A stretch of DNA of 53,556 nt, taken from positions 1-53,556 of the forward strand of contig NZ_JAJVHF010000017.1 of NCBI RefSeq assembly GCF_022171985.1, written 5' to 3'. Each line of letters starts with the position of its first letter. The first letter of the stretch is position 1. The stretch is from Huaxiibacter chinensis (GTDB taxonomy: Bacteria; Pseudomonadota; Gammaproteobacteria; Enterobacterales; Enterobacteriaceae). Under the pieces are notes generated by a model, which saw only the letters and a list, made by a program, of their open reading frames with translations, had not been told where the DNA came from and searched no databases. The translations under genes were made by a program, and so were the position numbers. Shown here piece by piece: positions 17,748 through 26,415 of the stretch.

Positions 17748-18911
17748 ATGAGTGTTTTACTGACAGAACCTACACAGCAAGCTAATGACAAGGTCTTTAA
17801 AACGGCCCATGTTGCCTTTTCAGTAGTTACTGGCACAGGTCGTTACGTCACTGGGCTTAAACAGTTCCGTGATGCAAACCCTGAACTTTGTACTGAAGTA
17901 AGTGACCAGAAAGCATGGGCTATCCACCCTTCAGTAATTCAGGTCACGCCAGGCTTCAACTCCCGCGAAATGGGAATGGGTGACGATTACTATAAGCTCC
18001 CTGAGGTTGAAGAACACATCTACAACATCAAGAATGCCTACATTCGAGGTGACTATGTAGACCCTATCCGAGTACGTGTCATTGATGGGGTACCTTTTGT
18101 TCGCCAGGGGCACTGCCGTTTAAAAGCCGCAATGATGGCATGTGATGAAGATCATGACATCACAATCCTTTGCGTTGAGATTAAAGAAGATGAAATTGGC
18201 TGTGAGCTCGCGACCATTGATGGTAACCGTGGTCTTGCGCTTTCTCCTGTTGCGCTTGGCGAGTCCTATCGTCGCCTACATTCTCTTGCTGGCTGGTCAC
18301 TCGAACGAATTGCTCAACGTGAAAATAAAAGCCCGACGACCATCAGTTCTCTTATCCGCCTGACAACCTGTTCTGTTGTTATCAAGAAATGGATTCATGC
18401 TGACGCTATTTCGTATGTTAACGTGCTTTCACTGATCGATGAGCTCGGTGAAACAGAAGCAATTTCACGTATCAAGAAGATGATCGCGGAACTTGAGCAG
18501 GCCGATGCGAATGGCATCACGGTGAAAAAAACCCAACATGGTCAGGTACGAGTCAGACCTTCAGACTTCAAGCCAGCACGGATTCCGCCGGTTATTGCCA
18601 CAAAAGCCGTAGAAGGCGTCAAACTCATCACCACCAGCTTATTACAGAAACTGGGGGATATTGAATTGCCGGAGATGACAGATTCAAGTGCTGACGAAGA
18701 AATCAACATTACGTTGAACCGCAGTACTCTGGAGATGCTGAGAAATCTTTCAAAAGAGATCACAGAATCAGAGAACAAGCAGCTTCGCCGTGCGGAGAAT
18801 CGTCAGGCAAAACTTAATGGTGAGAAGCCAAAATACCCACGTAAAAAAAATGCTAAGAAGGCAGGGGAAGAGACCGATCAGGATACTGACCCACAGCCGG
18901 ACGCAGAATAA
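17748..18911 (+). CDS. parB: ParB/KorB-like DNA-binding protein 2
   Basis: A 387-residue ParB-superfamily protein. The ParB-N signature FVRQGHCRLKAA is at about 117-128 and TIDGNRGLALSPVALGESY at about 157-174, followed by a helix-turn-helix at about 183-205 (WSLERIAQRENKSPTTISSLI). The C-terminus is very basic and ends in an acidic tail. It is a clear paralogue of the protein at 13483-14535. CGGAG lies before the ATG and an intrinsic terminator follows. There is no ParA next to it, so it may act as a partition protein with a distant ParA, or as a KorB-like regulator binding dispersed operators. Confidence 0.85.
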   Translation: MSVLLTEPTQQANDKVFKTAHVAFSVVTGTGRYVTGLKQFRDANPELCTEVSDQKAWAIHPSVIQVTPGFNSREMGMGDDYYKLPEVEEHIYNIKNAYIRGDYVDPIRVRVIDGVPFVRQGHCRLKAAMMACDEDHDITILCVEIKEDEIGCELATIDGNRGLALSPVALGESYRRLHSLAGWSLERIAQRENKSPTTISSLIRLTTCSVVIKKWIHADAISYVNVLSLIDELGETEAISRIKKMIAELEQADANGITVKKTQHGQVRVRPSDFKPARIPPVIATKAVEGVKLITTSLLQKLGDIELPEMTDSSADEEINITLNRSTLEMLRNLSKEITESENKQLRRAENRQAKLNGEKPKYPRKKNAKKAGEETDQDTDPQPDAE

Positions 18912-19000
18912 TTTACTTTTGGCAAAGTGTTGGTTTTGTCAGAGTCATTAAGGATTCAGGCTTTTTGCCCGCCTTTTTTAAACCTCCATGTATCGTTCTT

Positions 19001-19028
19001 GCCCCGTTTATGCGGGGCTTTTTTTTTG
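19001..19028 (+). terminator. Intrinsic terminator after ParB-like gene 2
   Basis: GCCCCG pairs with CGGGGC around a six-base loop and is followed by nine T residues, about 90 bp past the stop of the ParB-like gene. Confidence 0.85.
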
Positions 19029-19095
19029 CTTCTTTCTATGAGTTGACATCTTTAAGTTTTATTCAGAGACATAAAAAACTTTTTCGTGTCACTGA

Positions 19096-19128
19096 ACCTA
19101 TTAGGTTACAGAGCGACGTTGCTATCCT
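19096..19128 (+). promoter_or_regulatory. TATTAG-box promoter 2, for the large methyltransferase gene
   Basis: A CTTTTT tract is followed by ACCTATTAG (19096-19104), 18 bp, then TATCCT (19123-19128), which ends 31 bp before the ATG at 19159. Confidence 0.65.
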
Positions 19129-19158
19129 GGTAAAAGTTTTTTCTAAAGGACCGGTAAA

Positions 19159-20850
19159 ATGTCATCTCTTGATTCTGAAGCTAAACCCGATAATGCAGGT
19201 CACAGCGTACTGGCTTTAACAACCTCTCATAGCCTGGTGGTTAGCTCTTCTGAAACATTTCTTCCAGATATGCGCAAAGAGCTCGGCATTATCGCGGATC
19301 TTGTTGAGTCCTATAATGATGAACTCTGCTTGTTGAAACACATGGCTGTCCAGTTCAAAACCCACAATCACCAGAAACTTTATTCTTATCTCTCAGGCTA
19401 CAACCACAGTATCTCTGAAGCGGATGCCTTGTTCGCGGAAAACGCTCTGAGATCTGAATACTGGAAACGCGTTATGGCACTCACTGATGTTTTGCCTATC
19501 ATGTCGGATGCCAAACGTAACGAATGGGATAAGCAGTTTACGGCCGACCGCTATATTATGCCGCCTCAGGTGATCCCTGATTTCACAGCTGACGCTGTAG
19601 TATGCACAGTCGTTGCTTTGCTTAATGACCGCAATCAATTTATTAAAGAAAGGGTTTACGACGTCTTCCAGTCTCTGAGCCGCAGTCATAAGACAAACAA
19701 AGCTTTTGGGTTCTCCACCCGCATGATCACTACCGGAGTTTGCGAGCCGTCTAAATACCCCTGGCAGAAATTAAGGGTGGATTTTAAAGAGTCTGGCATT
19801 TCACCACTGAGCGAGCTCCGCGTTATATGCGCATTCTTCCGTGGCGAACAGGTGAAGGCGATCCATAACACCAAATCATTGGTTGAGGCGTTGGTCGAAC
19901 ATGAGGGGTTCAGAAAATGGATCTGCATCGATGGCAACAGTATTCGTTTCAGGGTTTACAAAAATGGATCAATGCATATTGACGTCCACCCTGATATCGC
20001 CGAGCGGCTTAACAATATTTTATCAGCTATCGTACCGCTGGCATTACCTGCCGACCGCATGGCTCATAGCAAGAAATCTTTGGAGGCATTCCCTGTACTT
20101 AAGCAGTGCATCGACTTTGATACCCGGATGCAGCTTTCTGAACTAATGTTTAAAAATGACGGGGACAATAAATGGAGTTGCTGGACATCTTTAGGGTCTC
20201 TCGCCGAACGCAAATCTTCGAGTGTTGCCGCTGACACCCTTCGGTTCTTAGGGGCAACAGTAACAAAATACGATGTGACATTTTCCTATGATCCGTGTGA
20301 GGTTATTCGTTACATCGGCCAGATAGGGGAGATGCCTGATATTGTATCGCATCAGTTTTACCCTTCATCTTGCCGAATCAGCGAATATGTATATTCCCTG
20401 CTCGGTGCAGGGGAAGGGGATACCCTCCTGGAGCCTAATATTGGCCATGCGGATTTGCTTAAATCATTCCCTGCCGGTGTGATCGTTACTGGCATCGAGC
20501 TTGATACTTTGAATTGCCTTATCTCCCGGGCTAAGGGATACGATACGACAGAAGCTGACTTCCTCACATGGTCTAAGTCTAATCAACAGAAGAAGTTTGA
20601 TTATGTCGTGATGAACCCACCTTTTGCCGATAACCGGGCCAGGCTGCATCTCCAGGCAGCTGCATCTCATCTCGCAGCCGGGGGATCTCTAGCAGCCGTT
20701 CTTCCATTATCTCTTCAGGGGCTCGATAACCTTCTGGGGGAAGAATTCCGGACGGAATGGATGGACGTTTTTGAGAACGAGTTTGAAAACACGACCGTTT
20801 CGGTTCGCATCCTGTACGCCGAACGTATTCAACAAGAGGAAGTCCTATGA
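19159..20850 (+). CDS. Large DNA N6-adenine-type methyltransferase (DUF4942-like)
   Basis: A 563-residue protein. The C-terminal third is a class I AdoMet methyltransferase: an LLEPNIGHADLLKSF AdoMet motif near residue 423, a GIELD acidic loop, and the catalytic VMNPPF near 485-488. NPPF is the motif of adenine N6-methyltransferases. The first 380 residues resemble the N-terminal region that databases call DUF4942 on plasmid methyltransferases; this is from memory. AAGGA precedes the ATG, and the gene ends as ATGA with a small coupled gene. No restriction gene is adjacent, so anti-restriction or regulation is more likely than a restriction system. Confidence 0.8.
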   Translation: MSSLDSEAKPDNAGHSVLALTTSHSLVVSSSETFLPDMRKELGIIADLVESYNDELCLLKHMAVQFKTHNHQKLYSYLSGYNHSISEADALFAENALRSEYWKRVMALTDVLPIMSDAKRNEWDKQFTADRYIMPPQVIPDFTADAVVCTVVALLNDRNQFIKERVYDVFQSLSRSHKTNKAFGFSTRMITTGVCEPSKYPWQKLRVDFKESGISPLSELRVICAFFRGEQVKAIHNTKSLVEALVEHEGFRKWICIDGNSIRFRVYKNGSMHIDVHPDIAERLNNILSAIVPLALPADRMAHSKKSLEAFPVLKQCIDFDTRMQLSELMFKNDGDNKWSCWTSLGSLAERKSSSVAADTLRFLGATVTKYDVTFSYDPCEVIRYIGQIGEMPDIVSHQFYPSSCRISEYVYSLLGAGEGDTLLEPNIGHADLLKSFPAGVIVTGIELDTLNCLISRAKGYDTTEADFLTWSKSNQQKKFDYVVMNPPFADNRARLHLQAAASHLAAGGSLAAVLPLSLQGLDNLLGEEFRTEWMDVFENEFENTTVSVRILYAERIQQEEVL

Positions 20851-21023
20851 GCAACCAACCCACCAGCCTGCCAGAAGAAGATATTGAGTTTGTTATGGAT
20901 ACCTTTCAGAGGAGCATGGGTAAATCCAAACCTGTCAGGGATACTCAAATAGAGGGCGAGAAACCGCAAAGTAAAGAGTCCGCAAACTCAACTGAAAACC
21001 CCGGTTATGAAGAATTCTTTTAA
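20847..21023 (+). CDS. Small acidic protein coupled to the methyltransferase gene
   Basis: A 58-residue protein starting on the ATGA overlap with the methyltransferase stop. It begins MSNQPTSLPEEDIEFVMDTF and ends NPGYEEFF. It is acidic, probably largely disordered, with one helix. The tight coupling suggests that it works with the methyltransferase. No family is recognised. Confidence 0.6.
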   Translation: MSNQPTSLPEEDIEFVMDTFQRSMGKSKPVRDTQIEGEKPQSKESANSTENPGYEEFF

Positions 21024-21071
21024 TTACGCTCATGATATCCTGGTGCAGTTATTTAGAATGATATTTGAGGG

Positions 21072-21527
21072 ATGGGGGACATTGTGATTAAAAGGCGTAA
21101 CATTCGACGATCAGTTTATGGATTGCTTATTGTTCTTATCGCCGGAAATGTGTGGTTAGGCCTTAGAGCTGATAAAATTCATAAAGTGCGTTATCAGGAT
21201 TTCTGGTCACCGGCAACTGTGATTAAAGTAACTGTAATGCCTTCAACGAATGAAATCCAGCTCAGTGGTAAAATCCCTAAATCGGTAAGAGTTTCAAACA
21301 ATTATGTTGAGTACTCGTTACCGGGCACACTCTCGGACAAGACCATTTACCGAAGCGTGTTAGAAGATGAGATGCTCACTTTGCTTAATGCTGGAGGTCA
21401 ACTTGAAGTTAAATACACTCTGGACAAGCAGACAAATCGAACTAAGGTATGCACTAAGTGCTTACGGGTGATTAAAGATATTAACCATCAATATTCAGCC
21501 ACTGAGGTAAAGCATGGGCAGTCCTAA
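21072..21527 (+). CDS. Membrane-anchored protein of unknown function
   Basis: A 151-residue protein with one N-terminal membrane segment (about 13-31: VYGLLIVLIAGNVWLGL) and a beta-rich, probably periplasmic remainder. Two cysteines close together (CTKC near residue 134) may form a disulfide or bind metal. The next gene overlaps its last codons, so the two form an operon. An in-frame GTG 12 bp downstream is an alternative start. Family not recognised. Confidence 0.65.
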   Translation: MGDIVIKRRNIRRSVYGLLIVLIAGNVWLGLRADKIHKVRYQDFWSPATVIKVTVMPSTNEIQLSGKIPKSVRVSNNYVEYSLPGTLSDKTIYRSVLEDEMLTLLNAGGQLEVKYTLDKQTNRTKVCTKCLRVIKDINHQYSATEVKHGQS

Positions 21528-21795
21528 ATTTGAAATTGCTGAGCAAATTAAAATGTGGATCGTTGTTTATCTAGTTTGCTTTTTAGCACTTTACTGTGTG
21601 TTAAGCGCTCTACATGCGCTTTATGATCCGCTAAATTTACCTGCCCTGACGTGGCCTATCAGCTGGTTCGTGGTGCCTGAAATGACAAGTTTTGGCAGTG
21701 CATTATTAGCTTTTGTCCTAACGCCAGGCCTTTGCTCTATAATTGCTGTTTTATTCGGTAAGTCTACCTTTAAAAAAGCTAAAACAAAAATATAG
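21514..21795 (+). CDS. Small inner-membrane protein with three hydrophobic segments
   Basis: A 93-residue protein with membrane segments at about 13-35, 40-55 and 60-80. It overlaps the preceding gene by 14 bp. The pair resembles two-gene membrane modules on large plasmids (as in TraG-like or entry-exclusion neighbourhoods), but no family can be named. Confidence 0.65.
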   Translation: MGSPKFEIAEQIKMWIVVYLVCFLALYCVLSALHALYDPLNLPALTWPISWFVVPEMTSFGSALLAFVLTPGLCSIIAVLFGKSTFKKAKTKI

Positions 21796-21825
21796 AGTTA
21801 ATTAGATTGGTGGCTCAGGTTTATA

Positions 21826-21847
21826 AAACCTCTCACTAGAGAGGTTT
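21826..21847. terminator. Bidirectional terminator between convergent genes
   Basis: AAACCTCTC pairs with GAGAGGTTT around a four-base loop, with T-rich DNA on the plus-strand side. It separates the gene ending at 21795 from the minus-strand gene ending at 21853. Confidence 0.8.
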
Positions 21848-21852
21848 ATTTA

Positions 21853-22479
21853 TTATTTTTGACTGAGATTAACAGCGTTTTCCATAAATGTATCAATAAC
21901 AACCGTAAGAGACTGGCTGGTACCATGGCTATACTCAGGCCAAGGTAAAAAAGGATATGAAGAATACGCCATCAACATGATACTGGTTGGGCAACGCCAG
22001 TCCGTTGGAACACCTTTACTGTAATGGACAATCATAGCCGGGCGACTACAATCAATATCTCCAGCGTTTTTATCGAGTACGAAAGTAGCCAGAACGCCGG
22101 TGTCCTTCTGGGATACGAAAACAAGGCTGTCAGTAAAAATAAAGGCCATTAAGGAAGAGGCCAGGAAAGCGCCAGTAAATAAGGACTTCTTCTCTTTCCA
22201 AACGCGTCGAGCATATAACCCCATTAGCGCTACCGCTGAAACCATTCCGGACCACTGAGCACCCAAAGAAAAATCTGTTACTGTTTTAGATGTCATACTT
22301 TCATTAATAGTAATCATTGCGACAATGAATGGTGATGCAATTCCAAGTGTTGCTAGGACTATCAGCGATATTTCAGACCGGTTTTCTTTAGCGGATCCTT
22401 TACTTATTGCAGACATTGCTCTGAACATAACGAATGTACTGTTGAGCATCAGAAAACAGCATAAGAGCATGTATAACAT
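21853..22479 (-). CDS. Multi-pass membrane protein of unknown function
   Basis: A 208-residue protein with about five hydrophobic segments (near 1-20, 33-52, 70-88, 99-120) and a C-terminal soluble part with two cysteines (DCSRPAMIV and WRCPTS) that could pair outside the cell. A GAGG ribosome-binding site precedes the ATG. It stands alone on the minus strand between two plus-strand blocks. Family not recognised. Confidence 0.65.
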   Translation of the reverse strand: MLYMLLCCFLMLNSTFVMFRAMSAISKGSAKENRSEISLIVLATLGIASPFIVAMITINESMTSKTVTDFSLGAQWSGMVSAVALMGLYARRVWKEKKSLFTGAFLASSLMAFIFTDSLVFVSQKDTGVLATFVLDKNAGDIDCSRPAMIVHYSKGVPTDWRCPTSIMLMAYSSYPFLPWPEYSHGTSQSLTVVIDTFMENAVNLSQK

Positions 22480-22618
22480 TGGGTTTCCTCAACCTAGAAG
22501 TGATGGTTACCCTGTTATTTTACATAAATTTGACTCAACAGATGCTTTTAAAATCTCGCTTCCTTGAATTTAAAAACATATCAGCACAATTGGCAAACAT
22601 AAAGGAGCAGCGTCTATC

Positions 22619-22631
22619 AAAAGTTACTTTT
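22619..22631. promoter_or_regulatory. Dispersed 13-bp palindrome, copy 4 (AAAAGTTACTTTT)
   Basis: Exact intergenic copy. With copy 5 (65 bp away) it forms a pair between the divergent membrane-protein gene and Ig-like gene 1. The rest of 22480-22851 holds nothing else that I can name. Confidence 0.65.
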
Positions 22632-22683
22632 ATGATTGGTTGAATACTCATTTTGAAGGCTAAAATCCAAAAAAGTGGGTACA

Positions 22684-22696
22684 AAAAGTTACTTTT
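22684..22696. promoter_or_regulatory. Dispersed 13-bp palindrome, copy 5 (AAAAGTTACTTTT)
   Basis: Exact intergenic copy, ending 155 bp before the start of Ig-like gene 1. It is well placed to control that gene. Confidence 0.65.
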
Positions 22697-22851
22697 GCGT
22701 CATCCAGATGCACTGCCGCCATTTTGCATTCTGTACGTTGGTTGCTTTCTCACTTGATGTCTCTTTTAACAGGCAAATTATCACTTTATCCGACCGGACC
22801 TTGTAGGCTGAATCCGTAGAATAAGGCTATAACCTATTCCCGGAGCATCAT

Positions 22852-25308
22852 ATGCGTAAAACTCTAATTGGCTGCATGGTTGCAACTGCCCTTGCTACTG
22901 TATCTTCGGCACATGCTCAGGTATTTAGCTACTCATTTACAGATACCAATAAGGCTGTTCGGAATATTAAGCCTGCAACACAAACATATCTTAATCCCGC
23001 TGGTGTTTTGACTCTGAACTTGATATCGGGTCTTGATCGGTACGAGCGAGTGACGGTCACACGAGACAGCGATAAAAAGGTTATGTATTCCTCCGTCTCG
23101 ACCAAAACGAGCGTTGCAGATCGTATCGTTGCTGCCGATGGAACAGAATACTATGGAAAGGATATGGTTCTACCGGCGCTCGGAGAAGGGACCTTTACTG
23201 TAGTCAATGAAACTCTGGATATTCGCCAGACTGTAGTGAGCACATCTACTTATCATTTCATCGTTGATACAACTCCTCCACGCTATAAGAGTATTTATCC
23301 GAGTCAAAACGCAGGTTACGACATGGTACTTTCTGGGCCACTTTGGGAGTTGGGCCGAGGCGGTAGTGGCCAGTTTTCTATATTTGCAGACGGTATTGAG
23401 GATGCTAGTGGAATTGCCAAGATCCGTCTTGTCATTAAACGAAGTAATGGTTCTGTGGTCTCCGACAATAACCTGAGTTATGACACAGCCAATAAACGTG
23501 CGTTCTATCCGTGGATTAAAGATATGAACACCCAGGCTGGCATGCCCTCAAGTGATCTTGATGAAGAATTCACCTTCAATTTCATCGTTACGGACCTGGC
23601 AGGAAATACGCTTAACATTCCTCCCCAGCGGTTTTTATATGACGATCAAATGGGAGAATTTACGCCATTTGCAGTTCATGACTCACGTGTAAGCACCAGT
23701 GTTGTACCCGGCATTTCTTCGGGATACGTCCCGTTTAAACGAGGCCTTACAGTGCTGGAAAACCCCTACAAGTTGGTTATACGTATCCCAAGAACTAACT
23801 GGAAGCCATATCGAAATGGTGGCATGAGCATTACCAATAACTATGGCGGAGTACAGGTCCTTTCCGAAGATGCCACCTATGTCTACGTGGAAGTTAAGCT
23901 GCCACAGGGTGCCTTAGATGGAAACTACTATAGACCTGTGAATACATATCAATGGTCTGGAGGAGATCTTGGTCAGTATGCCAGCTGGCTCAACTGGGAT
24001 CCTGCCTCTGTAAAGAGTCCGGCTTGGGGAAGTTCACCCATAGAACGACAAAAGGCTGATGGAACATGGTTCAACAGCGTAAACTGGAACCTGTTCAAGG
24101 CATCTGATATGCCTATAAAACTTACTAATATCCGGTTCAATGTACAGGCTAGGCCATATGATCAAAAAATCACTGGCGGAGCAACATGCAGTATTCCAGC
24201 TGGCTCAACAACCTGTACCGTCTCTTTGCCCCAGGATATTATAAATGGCACTACCGGCTATCTTCATAGTGGCTATGAAGTAAGGTCAACCACCGAAGCA
24301 ACCTTCTTTGCCCCTATATGGGAGAATATAGCCTGGCATACACTGGGTCCCTCCGTCACTGGATTTGATTACATTGAAACCACCAACATTCTCCAGGTTT
24401 ACGTGAATCAACCTGGAGATGGTTCATATTTCGACCATGTTTATGTAAATCGAGTTTGGTTGTCAGATAAAAACCGTAACAACGCAGAAATAAGCGTAAC
24501 CGGCAAACAAACAGGTAGAAATATGGCGTCTGGGAACTACACGTATGAGTTCAACATGAAAGAGGTACCAGAAGGCAGTTATAACGTGGTAATTAATGCC
24601 CAAGATACATTCAACAATACCGGTAACCTCCCTTATCAAACTGTTGTCGTTGATAATACAGCACCATCTGTAAGTATTAGCTACGAAGGAAAACCGATCA
24701 GCAAAAACGTAACAGTATATGGGCTGGAGAACGTCCGTATACAGCTCACCGATGCTCTAACTAAACCATCCTTAAGCCGTATGACTCTTCGCGGTGGCCC
24801 TGTTTCTGATGCGGTGGAATTGTCTTGGGTGAATCTGGGAAACAACCTGTATGCACCTAATTATCCCAAGATCTTTCCGTCTCTTAATGAAGGCGAAACA
24901 TACACTCTCACAGTTCAGGCCAAAGATGAGATGAACAACGTTAAAGAAAGCTCAGTCGAATTTAACTACCTTCCAAACAATCTCGTCAGGCTAGAGAATC
25001 TGAAAACCTTAGCTGTCAATGCTTCTCTCAAAACATCTGACAATACTCCTCTGGCTGTTCTGTATGCCAGCCAGCTGCGTAAAAAGGATGGTTCAATCGC
25101 TACAGGGCTTCAGGACGCAGTGCTTACTGTCCGTAAGGACGCTGCATTCGGCGTGACTGTAAATGGTGTTTCTGCGATGCCAGGTGAAAGCAAAGAGCTT
25201 CAACTGGATTTGGGGCTCGGGGACAGCCGTAGCTTTCCTATTTTCCCTGCTGTATCCGGCCTTACAGGCAGATCTGAGTTCATGATTAACATTGAAGAAT
25301 TAAAATAA
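22852..25308 (+). CDS. Large secreted Ig-like domain protein 1 (DUF4165-like)
   Basis: An 818-residue exported protein with a signal peptide ending AHAQ (about residue 23). The body is beta-rich with several Ig/cadherin-like modules: an FSYSFTDTNKAVR opening domain, repeated DTTPPRY/VVDNTAPSVSISYEGKPI domain starts, a probable disulfide pair (ATCSIPAGSTTC, near 446-453), and a conserved C-terminal domain (LTVRKDAAFGVTVNGV...PGESKELQLDLG). Two paralogues lie in this window. IncHI plasmids are known to encode secreted Ig-like proteins that affect conjugation and cell-surface interactions; I infer a similar role. A GGAG ribosome-binding site lies eight bases before the ATG. Confidence 0.85.
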   Translation: MRKTLIGCMVATALATVSSAHAQVFSYSFTDTNKAVRNIKPATQTYLNPAGVLTLNLISGLDRYERVTVTRDSDKKVMYSSVSTKTSVADRIVAADGTEYYGKDMVLPALGEGTFTVVNETLDIRQTVVSTSTYHFIVDTTPPRYKSIYPSQNAGYDMVLSGPLWELGRGGSGQFSIFADGIEDASGIAKIRLVIKRSNGSVVSDNNLSYDTANKRAFYPWIKDMNTQAGMPSSDLDEEFTFNFIVTDLAGNTLNIPPQRFLYDDQMGEFTPFAVHDSRVSTSVVPGISSGYVPFKRGLTVLENPYKLVIRIPRTNWKPYRNGGMSITNNYGGVQVLSEDATYVYVEVKLPQGALDGNYYRPVNTYQWSGGDLGQYASWLNWDPASVKSPAWGSSPIERQKADGTWFNSVNWNLFKASDMPIKLTNIRFNVQARPYDQKITGGATCSIPAGSTTCTVSLPQDIINGTTGYLHSGYEVRSTTEATFFAPIWENIAWHTLGPSVTGFDYIETTNILQVYVNQPGDGSYFDHVYVNRVWLSDKNRNNAEISVTGKQTGRNMASGNYTYEFNMKEVPEGSYNVVINAQDTFNNTGNLPYQTVVVDNTAPSVSISYEGKPISKNVTVYGLENVRIQLTDALTKPSLSRMTLRGGPVSDAVELSWVNLGNNLYAPNYPKIFPSLNEGETYTLTVQAKDEMNNVKESSVEFNYLPNNLVRLENLKTLAVNASLKTSDNTPLAVLYASQLRKKDGSIATGLQDAVLTVRKDAAFGVTVNGVSAMPGESKELQLDLGLGDSRSFPIFPAVSGLTGRSEFMINIEELK

Positions 25309-25412
25309 AGCAGGGCTGTTTTGCTGAAGCACAACGGCCGTCTTCTGATGCGCCGTAGCCCATGTTGTTGCAAATCAGTCCGACGTTCATTGCGTAAGTA
25401 ACGCTTACTGCG

Positions 25413-25446
25413 GACCATGGTAGTGATTAGACTCACTACCATGGTC
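25413..25446. repeat. Perfect 14-bp inverted repeat containing half-iterons
   Basis: GACCATGGTAGTGA and its exact complement lie around a six-base loop, about 105 bp past the stop of Ig-like gene 1. The inner ATGGTAGTGA matches the core of the replicon B iteron, so it may be an outlying paired site. It could also end transcription of the Ig-like gene. Confidence 0.65.
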
Positions 25447-25673
25447 ATTTCACCACATATCTTCTCTGCATTGCTCTTGTTGGGCAGACTAGTAACTCGT
25501 CACTAAATTGCAGCTTTTGTCTTGCTAAGTCGCTGGTATAACTGCACTACGAAATCGTCAAAAGATTTTATCCCTCATGTAGATCCAATAAATGATCCCA
25601 AAGGTGCCAGAGAGTACAAAGAAGATCCCGGTACGCTGTAGGCCGCATGGTTACTGGGCTGGAGCATTGTCAC

Positions 25674-25772
25674 TGACAACAGTAGCGACATAAGTGACAA
25701 CGGGAGTGACTTAAAAGACAATGGTAGAGACTATTTCGACGTTGGTAATGATTTTAAGTGACAATGGTAGTG
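25674..25772 (+). repeat. Replicon B iterons, distal cluster (five at exact 21-bp spacing)
   Basis: Iterons close to TGACAATGGTAGTGA start at 25674, 25695, 25716, 25737 and 25758. The 21-bp period is two helical turns, so all sites face one side of the DNA. This is the classic layout of an iteron origin. Confidence 0.88.
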
Positions 25773-26037
25773 AGGTTAGACTTAAACTTCCACTGTAAGG
25801 TAAGGTGACTCGCATTATTTAAATAAATTATTACTTTCAATTACTTGCGACACGAGTCTGCATGTATGCTTCTATTTCTCAAAAATTTATCCACCGAAAA
25901 TGCCTGTGGCTGTGATTTAGCTTTGACGACAGTTTTTATCAGGGAGGCAAGTTGAGACCTGTATAAGAACTAAGCATTTATTTATCCCCATTTTCCACAA
26001 GGTAGTTCCAATAATTAGTACCTTAGTGTTCCTGATA

Positions 26038-26344
26038 GATCAAAAGAGATCCCCGCTGCCTCCAGGCCAGACGGCACAAGGCCTGAGACGTGATCAGTGA
26101 CAACAGTAGTGATTATTTTGACATTGGTAGTGATTATTATAACGTTGGTAATGAGTTTTTTGACATCAGTAGTGATCAGAGCGACAATAGTAGTGACTTT
26201 TCATTAGATCTTTTTAACTTGATCTGATCCGTTGTTGATAAGAGTTGCAGGTCATTGTATGCAAAGAGTTTTTGCCAAGTTTTAATGAGTGGAGTCGTTT
26301 TTTTAGGTAGAACTTATGCACAGATATGGATCATCACAATGATC
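26038..26344 (+). promoter_or_regulatory. Replicon B origin region: DnaA boxes and GATC cluster
   Basis: GATC occurs nine times in about 307 bp (26038, 26048, 26092, 26174, 26207, 26221, 26226, 26329, 26341). A perfect TTATNCACA DnaA box is at 26314-26322. Relaxed boxes TTATCCACC (about 25887) and TTTTCCACA (25991-25999) lie before it, in A+T-rich DNA. Together with the iterons this is the probable replication origin of replicon B. The whole 25309-26415 stretch holds no gene. Confidence 0.75.
26098..26196 (+). repeat. Replicon B iterons, proximal cluster (five at exact 21-bp spacing)
   Basis: Iterons start at 26098, 26119, 26140, 26161 and 26182, mirroring the distal cluster in number and spacing. 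Two of them overlap GATC sites (26092 and 26174 regions), so methylation could affect initiator binding. Confidence 0.88.
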
Positions 26345-26415
26345 CATCCAGTGACATAGAGTTCGCTGGGGCTTACTATTCACCAATCTGTTTACACATT
26401 CAGTGATAACTTATT

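Noticed and set aside
21041..21062. A TATTAG-like box (AGTTATTTAG) before the gene at 21072
   Set aside because: It has an extra T and no -10 at 18-19 bp, so it does not fit the promoter set.
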